The translations under genes were made by a program, and so were the position numbers. 64,000 bases of DNA, from positions 163,839,001 to 163,903,000 of the forward strand of contig JAUMIR010000001.1 of NCBI GenBank assembly GCA_030847615.1, read 5' to 3'. Source of the stretch: Gambelia wislizenii. Taxonomy: Eukaryota > Chordata > Lepidosauria > Squamata > Crotaphytidae. The notes below the pieces were generated by a model that saw nothing but the letters and a program-made list of their open reading frames with translations, made no database searches and was not told where the DNA came from. How positions within the stretch are numbered: the first letter of the stretch is position 1; each line of letters begins with the position of its first letter. Below are positions 22,346-33,840 of the stretch, one piece after another.

Positions 22346-23814
22346 AATCTAGCATTATTTTAAGTTTAAATTAGTTCAATTTTCAAGTTTAAATTATTTT
22401 TAAGTGTGGCAATAAAAAATGGAAAAATAATACTTTTTGATGTGTAAGTAAATGGGGAAATCTCCCACCACTGCTACACTACTGCATAGTACAGTATTAT
22501 AGAAACATTAGAAGATATATCAATATAATCTTGGCATCACCATTACATTTTTTTTCTGTGTTTGATTTTAATTAGATATATAGCCTACCCTATTCTGAAG
22601 GCTTAAGGTAGGTAAACAAGGCAAAAATCAGCAACACAGAGGAAGATTTTATTTAATTCAAACTTAACCTGTCTGTAGTTAATCCTAAAGGCTAAAGGCC
22701 AGTTTTAAATAGGCAAGGGCATTACTTTCAAAATGTGCCATAGCTAGGAGGTCCTGTGAAGCTGAGCTATGTAGAGAAATTACTAGCCTCTTATAAGTCT
22801 ATGCTACATCTTTTCTTTCAGATGTTGCTTTCACCCAGCCAGCTTTACGGTGTGCAAAATTATTAGCATGTTAATAATATAGCTGGACAATCTCTTGCTT
22901 CAGTAAGCCAGTGAACTTGTCAGAACCACAACCTGACTTGTTTATATCAAATAAGAGGTTCTTTAAAAATGCATAGTTATAGAAAGTCTATGCAACATCA
23001 CCAAAAGTAAAGCAAATACGTGTGACTCACAAGACAAATTTTATGGATCCTATATATAGTTTCTGAATATTGTGGCTGGTATCCAGAGAACCACTTAAGC
23101 CCTCAGCAGAATATTTCCATTTTCTTTTTGAGGAGTTGAATGCTTCTGCTCCCCAATGCCATATAATGAGCTGTCTTTGAAATTCTCTTTGGTTCCAAAA
23201 GGTATTTGCCACGTTCAACGGGTAGGGGTCAATGTTTCAAAAACACATATCTAAAGTATATTTGAGTTTATTATTCCATATTTCTTGGAATCCTGGCCCA
23301 TAAATCTAATTTTAGACGAAATCTACTATCCAAAGTAAGGGTGGCAACTTCACTGAATCCAAGGAGCTAATCCATGCCCTCGACCAAGACCTGCTCTGTG
23401 CCATACCACTTCTTCTGCCCATACTAAAAGTGTGTGTAAGTCTACTTCTGATTTCAAAAAGCAGCACCATTTAAAAATCATAATGGGGAAAAGCAGTGGC
23501 CCATATCATGTTTTAATAGACAGTCACACTTCCTGGAGGCTCTTTAGATCTTCTTAGGAGGCATTGCTGGCATTGGGACAGTTCTCTATGACTGCAAAAC
23601 ATGGGTGAGGGTGAATGTAGGCCATGAGCTTCCAAGTAAATCTGAACTGGAGAGAGTGCAAGAATTCCTGCTCAACTAGCAGTCTTCATTTTGTGTGTGT
23701 GTCTGTTCGCTTAATATAGTCAGTTGTTCTTGATAATTTCTGGGGAGCCTCAAGTGCTCTTGATGATCCAATTTTGCCTGACCATTTCATGGGAGTTGGG
23801 GATGTTACACCCTC
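22346..23814. other. Intergenic, no gene recognised
   Basis: AT-rich. A faint coding-like string (VLYDCKTWV on + near 23581) resembles the LYGCETW motif of some non-LTR reverse transcriptases, but nothing continuous supports it. Confidence 0.45.
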
Positions 23815-24429
23815 CTAGCTTAGTCTTTGTGGAGTCACACCATCTGTGCCTCTCCTGTTTTGGAGTCCATGGGCTTCACATTGCCCACCCCAATCTAAAG
23901 GCTGAAATATAAGGTTGATGTAGGTGTTGTATTTTCCCACAAAATCTAAACGAACTGTGTTCATGTTGCTGTCAACACAGCAACAGCAACATTTGTTTCC
24001 GCATCCTTCCTCATCCAGCTCCAAATCTTTTGTTGAGAGTGTGAGTCCCAGAAACAAAAGCTGGCAAATTATGTGATCTGGCCTAGCAAGGAATGAATTC
24101 ATTTTGATTTTGGACAAGGTGCAAAGCTGTCCAAGCTGGGAGTCATGTCTGAAAGAAGCTAAGAAAGCTCCAGGTACATGTTCATGAGCTCTCTTGCTTA
24201 CTACAGCTATATTTTTATAAAGGTTCACCACGTTTGTTTTCACCCAGATGATATGAGTTGACAGATTCCACCTAGATTCATTTTTGCTGTCAGAGACAAA
24301 TTCAAAATTCTGAAGTTTGAAGTGTTCCTTGAACTTTGCTATCATTGTCATGACTGATATTTCTGGGTTTACACAGGTTTGCAACACATATATAGAAAAT
24401 ACATTGACTCCTGTTAGCTTTGTTGGCAA
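23815..24429 (-). other. Unidentified 204-codon open reading frame
   Basis: This is the longest open frame in the window and lies in AT-rich DNA, where long frames are rarer. It includes SDSKNESRWNLSTHIIWVKT, AVVSKRAHEHVPGAFLASFR and a run of five cysteines (NKCCCCCVD). I do not recognise a family. The first codon would be TTG; in-frame stops lie upstream (TAA, TGA, TAA near 24450-24475). A second frame upstream also looks coding-like (SVDGFFNTELKLHQ, KTDKTVLDSGLEEP). It could be a decayed retrocopy, part of a retroelement, or chance. No poly(A) trace or splice-supported neighbour was found. Confidence 0.25.
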
Positions 24430-24748
24430 GGTTCCTCTAAACCTGAATCCAAAACTGTTTTATCAGTTTTACAGGAAGAGGAAACTGCTTGATGCAGTTT
24501 TAGCTCTGTATTGAAGAATCCATCTACTGAAAATGGCCCAGCAGATGGTATAATAAGCTACTGCGAGGTGACAAGCTGAAACTCTCAAAAGAAACCAAGA
24601 AACCTCTGTAATAAAGGAAAATTCCAAAAGCATCTAGCAATTGACTGAAAACTAGAAATACATAATGTTTCTATGCATTTAAAGTTAACCTTTTGCTATA
24701 CTGTGTCTATAGTGCCAGACAGAAACATTCCAAAAGGTTAAAGATACA

Positions 24749-24812
24749 CTCATTTGCTGTTATCATGCACAATCTTATGTCTCATTTGCTGTTATCATGC
24801 ACAATCTTATGT
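24749..24812. repeat. Perfect 32-bp tandem duplication
   Basis: The unit CTCATTTGCTGTTATCATGC followed by ACAATCTTATGT occurs twice head to tail with no mismatch. Confidence 0.95.
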
Positions 24813-26340
24813 CAGAAAATTAATAAGTGACAATAGCCATTGTAAACATTCATTCTCTGATCTGTGTAATCAGTGATTCAAAAAGGAGAGTACAAAAAAA
24901 TTAATAATTTTCCTAATAAAAAAGATTAACTAGCTCTTACTGGGAAAAGAGACAGGAAGATCCTTTCCAACAAAAAAATAGCCATTTATCTTGCATGAAC
25001 GGCCCAATGGGACTTTGTTTATATAAATTTGAAAGATGTTGCTTCTCTATATTTTAGATTTTAAATGATACTGCAACAGATGTGCCTCTCTTTCATTTAT
25101 ATAACCTCTCCTCTTAATAAATTTCATCCATGTATATAAAGTGCAGAAATAGTCAAGAGTTATTTTTTCTCCCTTTTCTTCCATTTTAAACTCTTGGCTG
25201 CAAGTACTGTACATAGAAAAAAGAACACGCGGTTCAAGCTTAGTCAAGAATTTACATGGCAATCCACGTTTATCTGCTCCTAAGACTCAATGAGTTCAAT
25301 GGGGCTTACTCCCAAGTAACTGGGTACAGGATTGCCATTCCAATCTGTTTGAAAGGGTTACTTTTTTACAGATGTCACTACTAATTTCTTCGATTCTCAC
25401 TGGACACCTAGAGCAAACCACTCACTGTATGGGAATAAACTGCATTAGACCAAATAAAGAATGACCCAAAATGGAGTTACTTACTTCTAAAGTGGGAAGC
25501 AGTAATTTCCCACCACCCATACTTTAACGATCAGGCTCAAAAGGTAGTGCGTGCTCAAGGAAGTACAAATCAAGACAGTTTCCCGAGACAACTACTTAAG
25601 AGTTTATTCCTGAAAACATAAAAGAAACCTCTCTTTAAACACCTTAGCCTTGGAAGGTCATTTTTATTCAGTAGCTCTTACTCCACTTTGGACACAAAGG
25701 AGTAATCCAATCTCATTTTCTGTGAAAAATCAAGGTTAAGAATTAGGGTTCCTGGGAGCAGTGTGATGGCTTCCATTTCAGTGAGCAGCAAAAGAGCTAT
25801 CCAAGTTGCTGACCCTTATCTCCCAATGGGGTTCAGTCCCTTGGATAGTGTTTTTTAAAGTGTGGATTAAAACCTAGAGAGGATTCACCAACCATGAGAG
25901 CTTCCAGGCACCACTGCATGTGAATGGAACTCTGCTTCTAGGATGCTCCCACAGGAAGCAGTGGGAGGAGGGAGGTGATTTCTACAGAATCACCCTTCTA
26001 CAACAGCCTTCTGACATGTTGCTCCAGTAATGCCCCTGGCATTCTGAAGTGGAAAGAGGGAATGGGTAAAAATTATTTCCAGCTTCACTTGATGCCAATA
26101 ACTTCTACAAATGGAAGGAGACTCTTGTAAGTAGTTGTTGGTTTCCGTGTTTTTGTCTAACAAGCTTTAAAACTCTAATGGATTATTATCAAGTTGAGTC
26201 ATGCTATGATTTTTCCTTCTGTCACTGGTAAATAAAACATTGGAAATAGCTATTTTTTTAAAAATGGAAATATTGATTCCACATTTCATCATATCTATTT
26301 GATCTCATTTATAAATGGAAATATATGACTAAAATAATTT
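24813..26340. other. Intergenic, mostly unrecognised
   Basis: AT-rich. A scrap at 25285-25330 (ATGGGGCTTACTCCCAAGTA) resembles a common squamate repeat. A hairpin element is at 25745-25866 and listed separately. Confidence 0.5.
25745..25866. repeat. Hairpin MITE of a second type, short copy
   Basis: Contains GTGTGATGGCTTCCATTTCA, AAGAGCTATCCAAGTTGCTGA and, facing them, CCCTTGGATAGTG. Related to the larger hairpin at 52055-52272. Confidence 0.55.
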
Positions 26341-26522
26341 AGTAATCTGTGTGGAATGGAAAAAATCCCCAGAGTTTTGCAGGAGCCACATCAATAGTTA
26401 TCACTTCCTCAGCATTCTTTTTTGAAAATGACACAGATAGGGAGACACAACTGAAACATGTTATTTCAGCTTATCTCTTTGGGACCTCTGTGGGTGTAGT
26501 TCTCTTTCTAAAGCCTGGTGCA

Positions 26523-26669
26523 ATGAAGTTATGCTTTTTCATGAAGTTGTTGTTGGTTCTTTATGTTCTGTTGATCCCACAGGCTGATATCAAAGATTCC
26601 TTGGAGCTTTTAAAAAATGATAGCATGCGTCCAAATTTACCCAGGGCTACATTAAATACAAGGAAGTGA
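26523..26669 (+). other. Small ORF with signal-peptide-like start, doubtful
   Basis: From the ATG at 26523, 48 codons read MKLCFFMKLLLVLYVLLIPQ then ADIKDSLELLKNDSMRPN. The start looks like a signal peptide (basic start, hydrophobic core, PQA-type cleavage site). The same frame is open from 26349. A 15-base A-run lies at about 26771-26785. I know no such protein, and hydrophobic short frames are common by chance in AT-rich DNA. Confidence 0.2.
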
Positions 26670-27690
26670 GGACTCCAGGAGTGAGCAGCACTCAGGAGTG
26701 GACTACTGCACCAAGGACCAATTTTATCTTCCATAACAAGCTGTGGTTCTGCATCACCTGAATTGTAGTAAAAAAAAAAAAAAAATCAGTCCAAAACCAG
26801 TCCCAGGAATGACCAGTAGTGGGTTTTTGTTTTTTGTTTTTGGCTGATTTGGGGGCTTTTGACGATGGGGGGAGATGGGTTGGGAGATAGTGGAGTTAGG
26901 CATGCCATCACCCCTGGCAGCACTTGTGGATGATTTTAGCTCCCTCTAGTAAAAATATTGGAATGTCTGGGAGCTATGGGGGCTCAGGGGGGAGCTGGGG
27001 GTACAAAAAGGATTTGATGTCACATGTGATCGACAGGCTGGACTTTCTTCTAGTCTCTTAAGTCTATTCTTGGGTGTATAAATAAATAAATTTAAAATAA
27101 TATGTGGATACATATAAATAAAAACATGGGTGGGACTATTTCCCTGATTGCTAGGTAGCTAAATCCCCCACAGTGTTTTGCTGAAGCCATGAGACAAAAT
27201 AATATGTTTATTCATACAGTCTTTGTTTTATCCATAGTGTCTTTCTGTATATAAATAGATTCCTGCATCAAATTCCCTCTTCTACACCAGGTAAAGGAAC
27301 CCTGTTCCCATTTACATTTGGTCATCCTAGTGTAGACAGTTAAATGGAAGACAATGCATTTCTAATGTAACCACACTGAAGCATCCATGGTTGATCTCTT
27401 TGTGTGAAGGATATATAATTTTAGCTCTTGAAAGATGTCCTTTGGTATGTAGTATACTGAACAGGCATACTAATTGAAAGTTAAAGTGAATCCTATACAT
27501 GTTGATTCAGGAGTAAGTGCCATTGAGTTCAATGGGTTTTACTCCTACATGAATGGGATTATAGCTGAAGACATAATCAGTAGTTACAGGCAACACTTCA
27601 TGGATTACAACGTTTTGTAAAAGGAACAGATGTATCCACTTCAGAGCATGGGTTTTCACAGAACTGAGATGCTGGGCATCATGAAAGGTT
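26670..27690. other. Intergenic, no gene recognised
   Basis: Holds the A-run at 26771-26785 and a G-rich patch at 26860-27005. ATTGAGTTCAATGGG near 27522 is a scrap of a common squamate repeat. Otherwise unremarkable. Confidence 0.5.
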
Positions 27691-27715
27691 AACTAAATAT
27701 AAATTGCATATTTCA

Positions 27716-28239
27716 ATGTATAATACTGTGATGAATGTTGCTGTCCTTGAGCAAGCAGGGATCATCAGCATTGAGGCCATGATATTGAGAACACAGCTGC
27801 GCTGGGCAGGGCACATTTCTAGGATGGAGGACCATCACCTCCCAAAAATTGTACTCTATGGTGAACTCGCCATGGGTCAGCGTAAGAGGGGCGCTCCAAA
27901 AAGCGATACAAGGACTCCCCAAAACAACATCTCAGGCTCGGCCAAATTGATCACCAACAATGGTCTGCCCTGGCTTCACATGGGGAGGCATGGAGACGCA
28001 CTGTCCACAATGCTGCAGCCATATTTGAGAACTCACGCTGAACAAGTCTTGAAGAGAAACGACAATGCAGAAAGAATCACGGCCTGGAGACATTACCCAA
28101 GGAGACCTTCTGCTGTGCTTTCTGCAACCAGACTTGTTTATCTCAGATTGGTCTTTATAGTCATCAGCGTGCTTGAAGAGAGCACAGGATGAGTCCTTCC
28201 TGAATCTTCATTTGTGAATAAAAGCCAGAGAGACAAAAG
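27716..28239 (+). mobile_element. Non-LTR retrotransposon 3' end, copy B, with 18-bp target duplication
   Basis: Same tail as copy A: IISIEAMILRTQLRWAGHIS then RMEDHHLPKIVLYGELAMGQ and KRGAP. After that a one-base loss in the A-run shifts the frame. TATAAATTGCATATTTCA flanks it on both sides (27698-27715 and 28240-28257), defining the insertion exactly and showing target-primed insertion. The shared sequence with copy A starts at the same point, GAGCAAGCAGG (27749). Confidence 0.85.
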
Positions 28240-28263
28240 TATAAATTGCATATTTCATTAATA

Positions 28264-28412
28264 CAGGTTGAGTCTCCCTTATCTGGAATTGAGAAATCTG
28301 AAATATTCCAAAATTGTCTTCATGAGTGGTTGAGATAGTGGTAACTATGCTTTCTGATAGATCAATGTACATAAAAAAATAAAAAAAAGCAAGCACTGAA
28401 ACACATGTAACG
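28264..28412. mobile_element. Tigger/MER2-like DNA transposon fragment
   Basis: Starts ACAGGTTGAGTCTCCCTTAT, which matches the Tigger/MER2-type terminus, followed by ATCTGAAATATTCCAAAATTG and GAGTGGTTGAGATAGTG, parts of the same family with an internal deletion. The far end is missing. Confidence 0.7.
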
Positions 28413-28437
28413 AATAAAAAACTACTCAAGGAAGGGA

Positions 28438-28748
28438 ACTTTTTTTTTTTACTTACTTTTTCATCCCGATTGCACCCAGAAGTGTCTGACAGGGACCCCT
28501 CGGTGATGTCACATTCAGTTGTCATCCCAGGAGCACAACAGGGCTCCTCTTCACTCGCCCGTTGTTCCATTATAATAACGGAATGGGCCTCTTATTCACA
28601 GATTTTTCTGTGAATAAGAGAAAATGAGGGAAGAACAGGAGCAGAATGGAAGCATCTCAGGACAGGGATGACGTCGTCTAAAAGGTAAGCCTTTTAGCGA
28701 TATCCTGTTGTCCCTGTCCTGGGATATTTTACATGTCTGATAATCTCC
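28438..28748 (-). mobile_element. GGAGATTATCAGAC family element, partial
   Basis: Its right edge is GTCTGATAATCTCC. On the minus strand it follows the 31480-32086 element: the start GGAGATTATCAGAC, a GACGACGTCATCCCTGTC-type block, and TTGCACCYGGAAGTGT-like sequence near the other end. It holds a perfect internal inverted repeat (CTCTTATTCACAGA and TCTGTGAATAAGAG, about 28590-28620). The left end is missing or decayed. Confidence 0.65.
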
Positions 28749-28829
28749 TTTGTCTGGGGTCCTTTAAATATCTAGTATCCTGTTTAGTTAATGTTTAAAG
28801 ACTGAGCTAATGCTGAAAAATCAAACATA

Positions 28830-29462
28830 GGGGTTGTCTAAATGGCAAAAATACCCCTCACAGAACGTGAGGCGAATGCTATCTGTCTTAATGGGACTTT
28901 GCATTTTTTCACTGTATTCGGAAGAACTGGGGCCAAAAACATTATATACTTCACAGGAAAAGCTTTCGTGGCTTTTCCAGAGTTTTTAAAAAACAGCAGG
29001 GGAAACAAGCATTTCTGCTCTTTGGAACAAGCAATGTGAATTGATTTGCTTTCCCATATGAGCAGGGGGGGGTGCATCTTGCTAAACAAGGCAAGTGCCC
29101 AGAACCTCCATGTTGGATTTCTTCCTTAGTGAGCGAGCACTAAGGTGATAAAATGGGGTGTGTTGTTGTTGCTGCTGTTATTATTACTGCTCTTTTTGTT
29201 AAGGCAAAATATCACTCTATCGCATATTGGATATAGGTTTTTTTTAATGTTTAGCAGTGACAAATTGAGGTATGTAAAACAGTGAGTAATTCACTCGCAG
29301 TCACCATCTTGACTTGCAGGCATGCTCATTTGCACAGCAAATGCAGATAGCTTCACATGCCTACGATCTGCAAAAAATACCATTAAGACAAACAGCAGCT
29401 GCTGAGAATTGCTATCACTGCAGAGCAATCCACAATTTTTTTTGCCTCATATAGACAAGCCC
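28830..29462 (+). mobile_element. GGGGYTTGTC family DNA transposon, 633 bp
   Basis: Ends GGGGTTGTCTAAATGGCAAA and GCCTCATATAGACAAGCCC are imperfect inverted repeats. It has no meaningful coding frame. Relatives are at 12500-12828 and 45458-46120. The target duplication is not clear, so the superfamily is open. Confidence 0.7.
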
Positions 29463-29464
29463 TA

Positions 29465-30080
29465 ATTATTTGAAATGGTTACTTTATGCAATACTGCATT
29501 TTATGTAAATACAGAAGGGGGAGTTGACACCTTCCATTTAAGAGATGGAACGGAAAGATATGAAATGGTTCAAATACATATAGCATGATGTTGTGATGCC
29601 CATTTTTTAAAAAAAGTTTTCCTCAATCTGTAAGACACCGGAAGATACAGTGTGTTTTATTCCTCTTCTGTACTACACAAATTTCACTCAAAAGGGCAGG
29701 TATCTTGTAAATTAAAAATATGACAACATGGCAGCTATATGAAAGGAGACCCCCCCCCGCCTGTTCTAGAGAGATGGATGGAGTGATAATAGATTTATAG
29801 TAAGGTAATTCATGGCTAAACTCAGCTTTAGTCCTGCGTAGGGTAGAACCATTGAAATGAACACAGCCACTTAAAGTCCATTGATTTCAATGGGTCTTTT
29901 CTAGGAAAGTCTAGCTCCAGATTTTACTCATAGTATCTGCCCATATTATCACCTAAGAAATCATAATAACATTTATTTATTATTTATTTGAAGTGTTTAT
30001 CACTTCCCAGCCCACAAGGGCTCTTAGATCCTGTCCCCTTAAATTCAAGACAAAGGATGAAAACCACATGCTCTACTAAG
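29465..30080. repeat. Old LINE tail and repeat scraps
   Basis: TTTATTTATTATTTATTTGA at 29973 with CCACAAGGGCTCTTAGATCC is the inverse of an L2/CR1-type LINE tail. TTGATTTCAATGGGTC near 29881 is a scrap of a common squamate repeat. C-run at 29751-29758. Confidence 0.45.
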
Positions 30081-30081
30081 A

Positions 30082-30282
30082 GCCTTTTTATACTACACAG
30101 TTAGAGTGCTAGGATCCCCCTTTAGCTGTCAAGGCTAAATTCCTGTGGAATTCTGGGATTTGCAGTATAGGTATGGTTATTTAACATTCTAAGCCAGAGA
30201 GATCTAGGGCCTAATGAAACTACAGATCCCAGGATTCCAGTGGAATAATAGTGCTATAACTGTGTAGTATGAAACTCCTAAG
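30082..30282. repeat. Hairpin MITE, copy 4
   Basis: Left TACTACACAGTTAGAGTGCT and right AGTGCTATAACTGTGTAGTA are inverted. Interior GGGATTTGCAGTATAGG faces CTACAGATCCCAGGATTCC. Confidence 0.78.
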
Positions 30283-30289
30283 TTAGAGT

Positions 30290-31475
30290 ACTAAATCCAT
30301 GTTAATGTAATGTAGATGTTTCCATGCTACAGTATGTGCCTACATAATGTTATGACCCCCTCCCCCAAGCCAGCCACAGCCCATCAGTCAGGGATGGCAG
30401 CTTGACATATGGCAGCAATATCCTTCTCAACACACCTGTTCTGGTTCCTGGCAGGTACCACAAACGAAAGGATTACCAAGCCCCTACTGGGCTGCCCTTT
30501 GTGGCCTATAGATGCATTCAGCTTTGACAGGGTGGTTACAAATGATATAGAAATACTGTACATAGAGAAAACACCTGTGTTTCCAAGTAACTGCACAGCA
30601 CATTCAGAACTTAAATACATACACTGTAACCCTGAGAAGAGAATTTAAACAATCTTGGAGGGGAAAATGGCAAGAAAACACAGATGTTTTTCAATCTCAG
30701 AGGTGTTGTTGCCTGAACAATAATTTTTCTTTGTCATACTATAAAATGAAACCTATAGATGTCTTGAAATTATAAGTGGTACATCTAAATAAATGTTCTC
30801 AGACTGTTTATCAAACTGTAAGGAAAATGTTTGAACCACTTTGACCCCTTCCAGAGCATCTTACTGGTAAACACTATACGGGGCCCAGTGGTGGGGAGAA
30901 TAAGATCCTTTGAGGTTAAGTAACTTACTTCTGCATATGTGCTTTAGGATTGTAGATTAACATCCTTATCCAAGATGCAGACATAGTAGAGTATGCTGGT
31001 AAATGTTTGTACATTGCAGGAATGCCTTTTGAATAGCACAGTGAGTACTCAGAGTTCACTTAGGGCACACAGTAAACAGAACCGAATAGTTGTTAGTGAA
31101 GTCAAATAAGTTTTGTTATGCCAGAATCTACTAAGTGCAGAACTCCAGGTTTTGCTACAAATAAGATGAGGCATGTTTATACAATGAGACGTCCTAACTA
31201 CAGGTGTGTTTGTTTGGTCAAGTGTCCAGATGCTGAGGTTTGTGGGAAAGGAAAAGGATGAAACTTGGGACGGTGATGTAAAAAATCAAGGCCTAAATCT
31301 AGTCTCACACTGGACTCATGTTTTCCACTGACAGAAGTAATTTCCTCAGTGGAATTATCCCATCTGAATTGTGGTACCCAAGCTAGTCTCTTGGAAAGAA
31401 ATCTCCCAAATCCCAGTATCTCAATCAAAAGGTGGTATTTTGGGGGATCCCAGTCAAGGTACTATTCCACAGAGA
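30290..31475. other. Intergenic, no gene recognised
   Basis: Opposed open frames at 30384-30648 on both strands have no recognisable content. No complete repeat was identified. Confidence 0.5.
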
Positions 31476-31479
31476 TTTA

Positions 31480-32086
31480 GGAAATTATCAGATGGGCTAA
31501 ATATGGCGTGACAATGATGCCAGGAGATCGCCAAAGGCTTGAATATCAGACGTCGTTGTCCCTGTCTTATGCTCCTGTGCGGCTTACATTCCCGCAGCAC
31601 TCCTTTTTATTCACGGCCTAAGCCATGAATAGATTGCCTGTTCTGTTTCTGTCACGGGATGACAGGCAACTGAAAAGGTGCCCTGTTATGCTGGTGCTAT
31701 GCCAGCGTGAGTGGGAGGTCCATTCCAGAACACTTCCAGGTGCAATTGGGAAAACGAGGTAAGTGACACACTTTTTTGTACCCTCCCTGGGTTACTTGTA
31801 ATTTTTAAAGTGTGTTTAGCTGCTTTGTTTAACTTTTTAAAAGTGTATTTTGCTTTTTATTTTTGAATTTTCTGCATGATTGTCCTCTTGTGAGAACGGC
31901 TGGGATTTCCATTCCAGGAAGTCAATGCAGCTTTATTCGAGCTGCATTCACTCCTGGGCTGCAGAGGGGAGGGGAGGATTGCGTGAACAAGATAAGTGTG
32001 AAACTTTGAGTTATGGTGCCTGGATGGGGGCGGGAGAGGAGATTGCGAGACGAGGATGCTGCTTTTGTCCCCGTCTGATAATCTCC
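31480..32086 (+). mobile_element. GGAGATTATCAGAC family element, 607 bp, with TTA target duplication
   Basis: Left end GGAAATTATCAGATGGG and right end CCCGTCTGATAATCTCC are inverted. TTA is duplicated at 31477-31479 and 32087-32089. 3-bp TTA duplications and GG termini fit PIF/Harbinger elements. No transposase is encoded. Confidence 0.8.
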
Positions 32087-32242
32087 TTAGAATACTCATG
32101 GGCTTATAAGATTTCAGTGGTCTAATAGCACTAAGTATGACTATATTAGACACACACAAATGGGTTTAGTTTGGAATTCACACCAGGTGTACAGTACAGT
32201 AGCTCAAGAAATATATGATAATTAAAAAAAGAGATAATACAA

Positions 32243-32487
32243 CGAGCTGAGGAGCCAGTGCAGTGTAGCCGTTTGAGTATTGGATTGGGACTTTGGGAGA
32301 ATAAGGGTTTACATCCCCGCTTGGCCATGGAAACCCACTGGGTGATCTTGGGTAAGTCACACACTCTCAGCCTCAGAGGACGGCAGTAGCAAACTCCCTC
32401 TGAACAAATCTTGTGTACAACACCCCATAATGGGGTCTCCTTAGGGTTGCCATAGTTGGAAATTACTCCAAGGCACACAACAACAAA
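32243..32487 (+). repeat. tRNA-derived SINE, near full length
   Basis: Reads GAGCCAGTGCAGTGTAGCCG, then GTTTACATCCCCGCTTGGCC (B-box region), AAACCCACTGGGTGATCTTG, CTCAGCCTCAGAGGACGGCA and CAAGGCACACAACAAC. Confidence 0.78.
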
Positions 32488-32489
32488 AT

Positions 32490-33750
32490 GAGCTAGGGTT
32501 CATTGTATGCAGAAACAGAGGCTGCTGACTGAGGATAACATCTGGCATAAATAAGCCTCTGGAATCTTTCACTGTGTACCTTCTATTCTCTTTGAATCAC
32601 GCAACAACAGCATATTTGTGTGCATTTTTCAAAGGTATAGATCCATCACATACACTACATATTTTTGTTGTGCAAATCAGATCATAAACTCATATAGTAA
32701 ATGTCTGGATTTCCAGCCACAAATTGCATGAGAATCCACATCTAATTCTGGGGTGCAAAGGAAATAGATGGTTTGTCAAAATGGACTGAGACATTTCCTC
32801 CCCTTCTTCATCAATTTTCAGGTTGCCTTGCCATCAGATTTCCAAGGTTGTAACATTGTAGTAGAAAAAAATAAAAATAAAACTGTGACTCCCCCTACCC
32901 CACACTGGTGCTCTGGCCCTTCACTCAGTAGACAAGCTCCAAACACAGAATTTTGTTAAGCTAGTTCCTTCAATAAATTAAGCATTTAAAGAAAACCCAA
33001 TACATCTATGTGATAGTCTACTGGTACACACAGCCCCTTTGTGAATTGGAGCTGACTGTCTTAAAGCAACAGAAGTGAGAGAGATTAATATTCTCTTATT
33101 TGTTTGATGTAGTACTTAGCTAGGCAACCTTTCGGTTAGTGAGAAAAATACAACTTTTCTTAATAGAATTAGTACACAGTAATTGGCAGTGTTCACACTA
33201 ATAAATAAAAGAGACTGAAAAGTTCAGGAGGGGATGCAGTAGTTCAAGGGTATTTTGTAATTTATTACTGAGGAAAACATAGGTTCTGGAAAGTGCATTT
33301 TAGGATTACCAGACAGCTGAATTTGTGGTATGTTCCTATAAGTAGTTGACTCATTTCCCCAAGGTGTCTGGAAATGTTAAAGCACGTATTCTCTGGACAA
33401 TGCCTCATTATTCCTTTTTAAAAAGTAATAAGCCTACCTGAAACCAAGAAACCTCTCTTTGAAAAATATCCCTCCTCCCCATAAAATTATTCCCTCATGG
33501 AACTGTCATCAGATTAATAGGCCCGTCATTCAAATGTTGCCTCATTTTATTTCTCTTTAACTTTTCCCCAAGTAAAATCCAGCTACATGGGAAGTAATAT
33601 ATACTAAAGTAATAATTGGGGTGTTCTGTTCATGCCTTCTAGTAACTGTCCTCCTTTACCTCTATAAAGTTGTCCTCTAAAGTTGTCCTAGATGTCACCC
33701 AGGGTCCCTTCCATCTTTTCCTTTTTTGTTTTCTTCAGTCTCCTGGTTTT
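32490..33750. other. Intergenic, no gene recognised
   Basis: AT-rich sequence without identifiable repeat ends or exons. Confidence 0.5.
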
Positions 33751-33759
33751 GTGTCAGGA

Positions 33760-33840
33760 GTGGGACTTATGTGACCTTCTAGATGTTGTTCGACTGCAAC
33801 TTCCAGCATTCCTCACCATTATCTATGCTGGTTAGTGCTG
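33760..33840. repeat. Interspersed repeat scrap (ACTGCAACTTCCAGCAT type)
   Basis: ATGTTGTTCGACTGCAACTT followed by CCAGCATTCCTCACCATT resembles a common squamate non-autonomous element (…GGACTACAACTCCCATCAT…). Similar scraps are at 13360-13395 and 56855-56905. Confidence 0.5.

Noticed and set aside
23400..23814. Extension of the 204-codon frame into a longer gene
   Set aside because: The same frame continues but with at least five stops in about 140 codons, close to random expectation.
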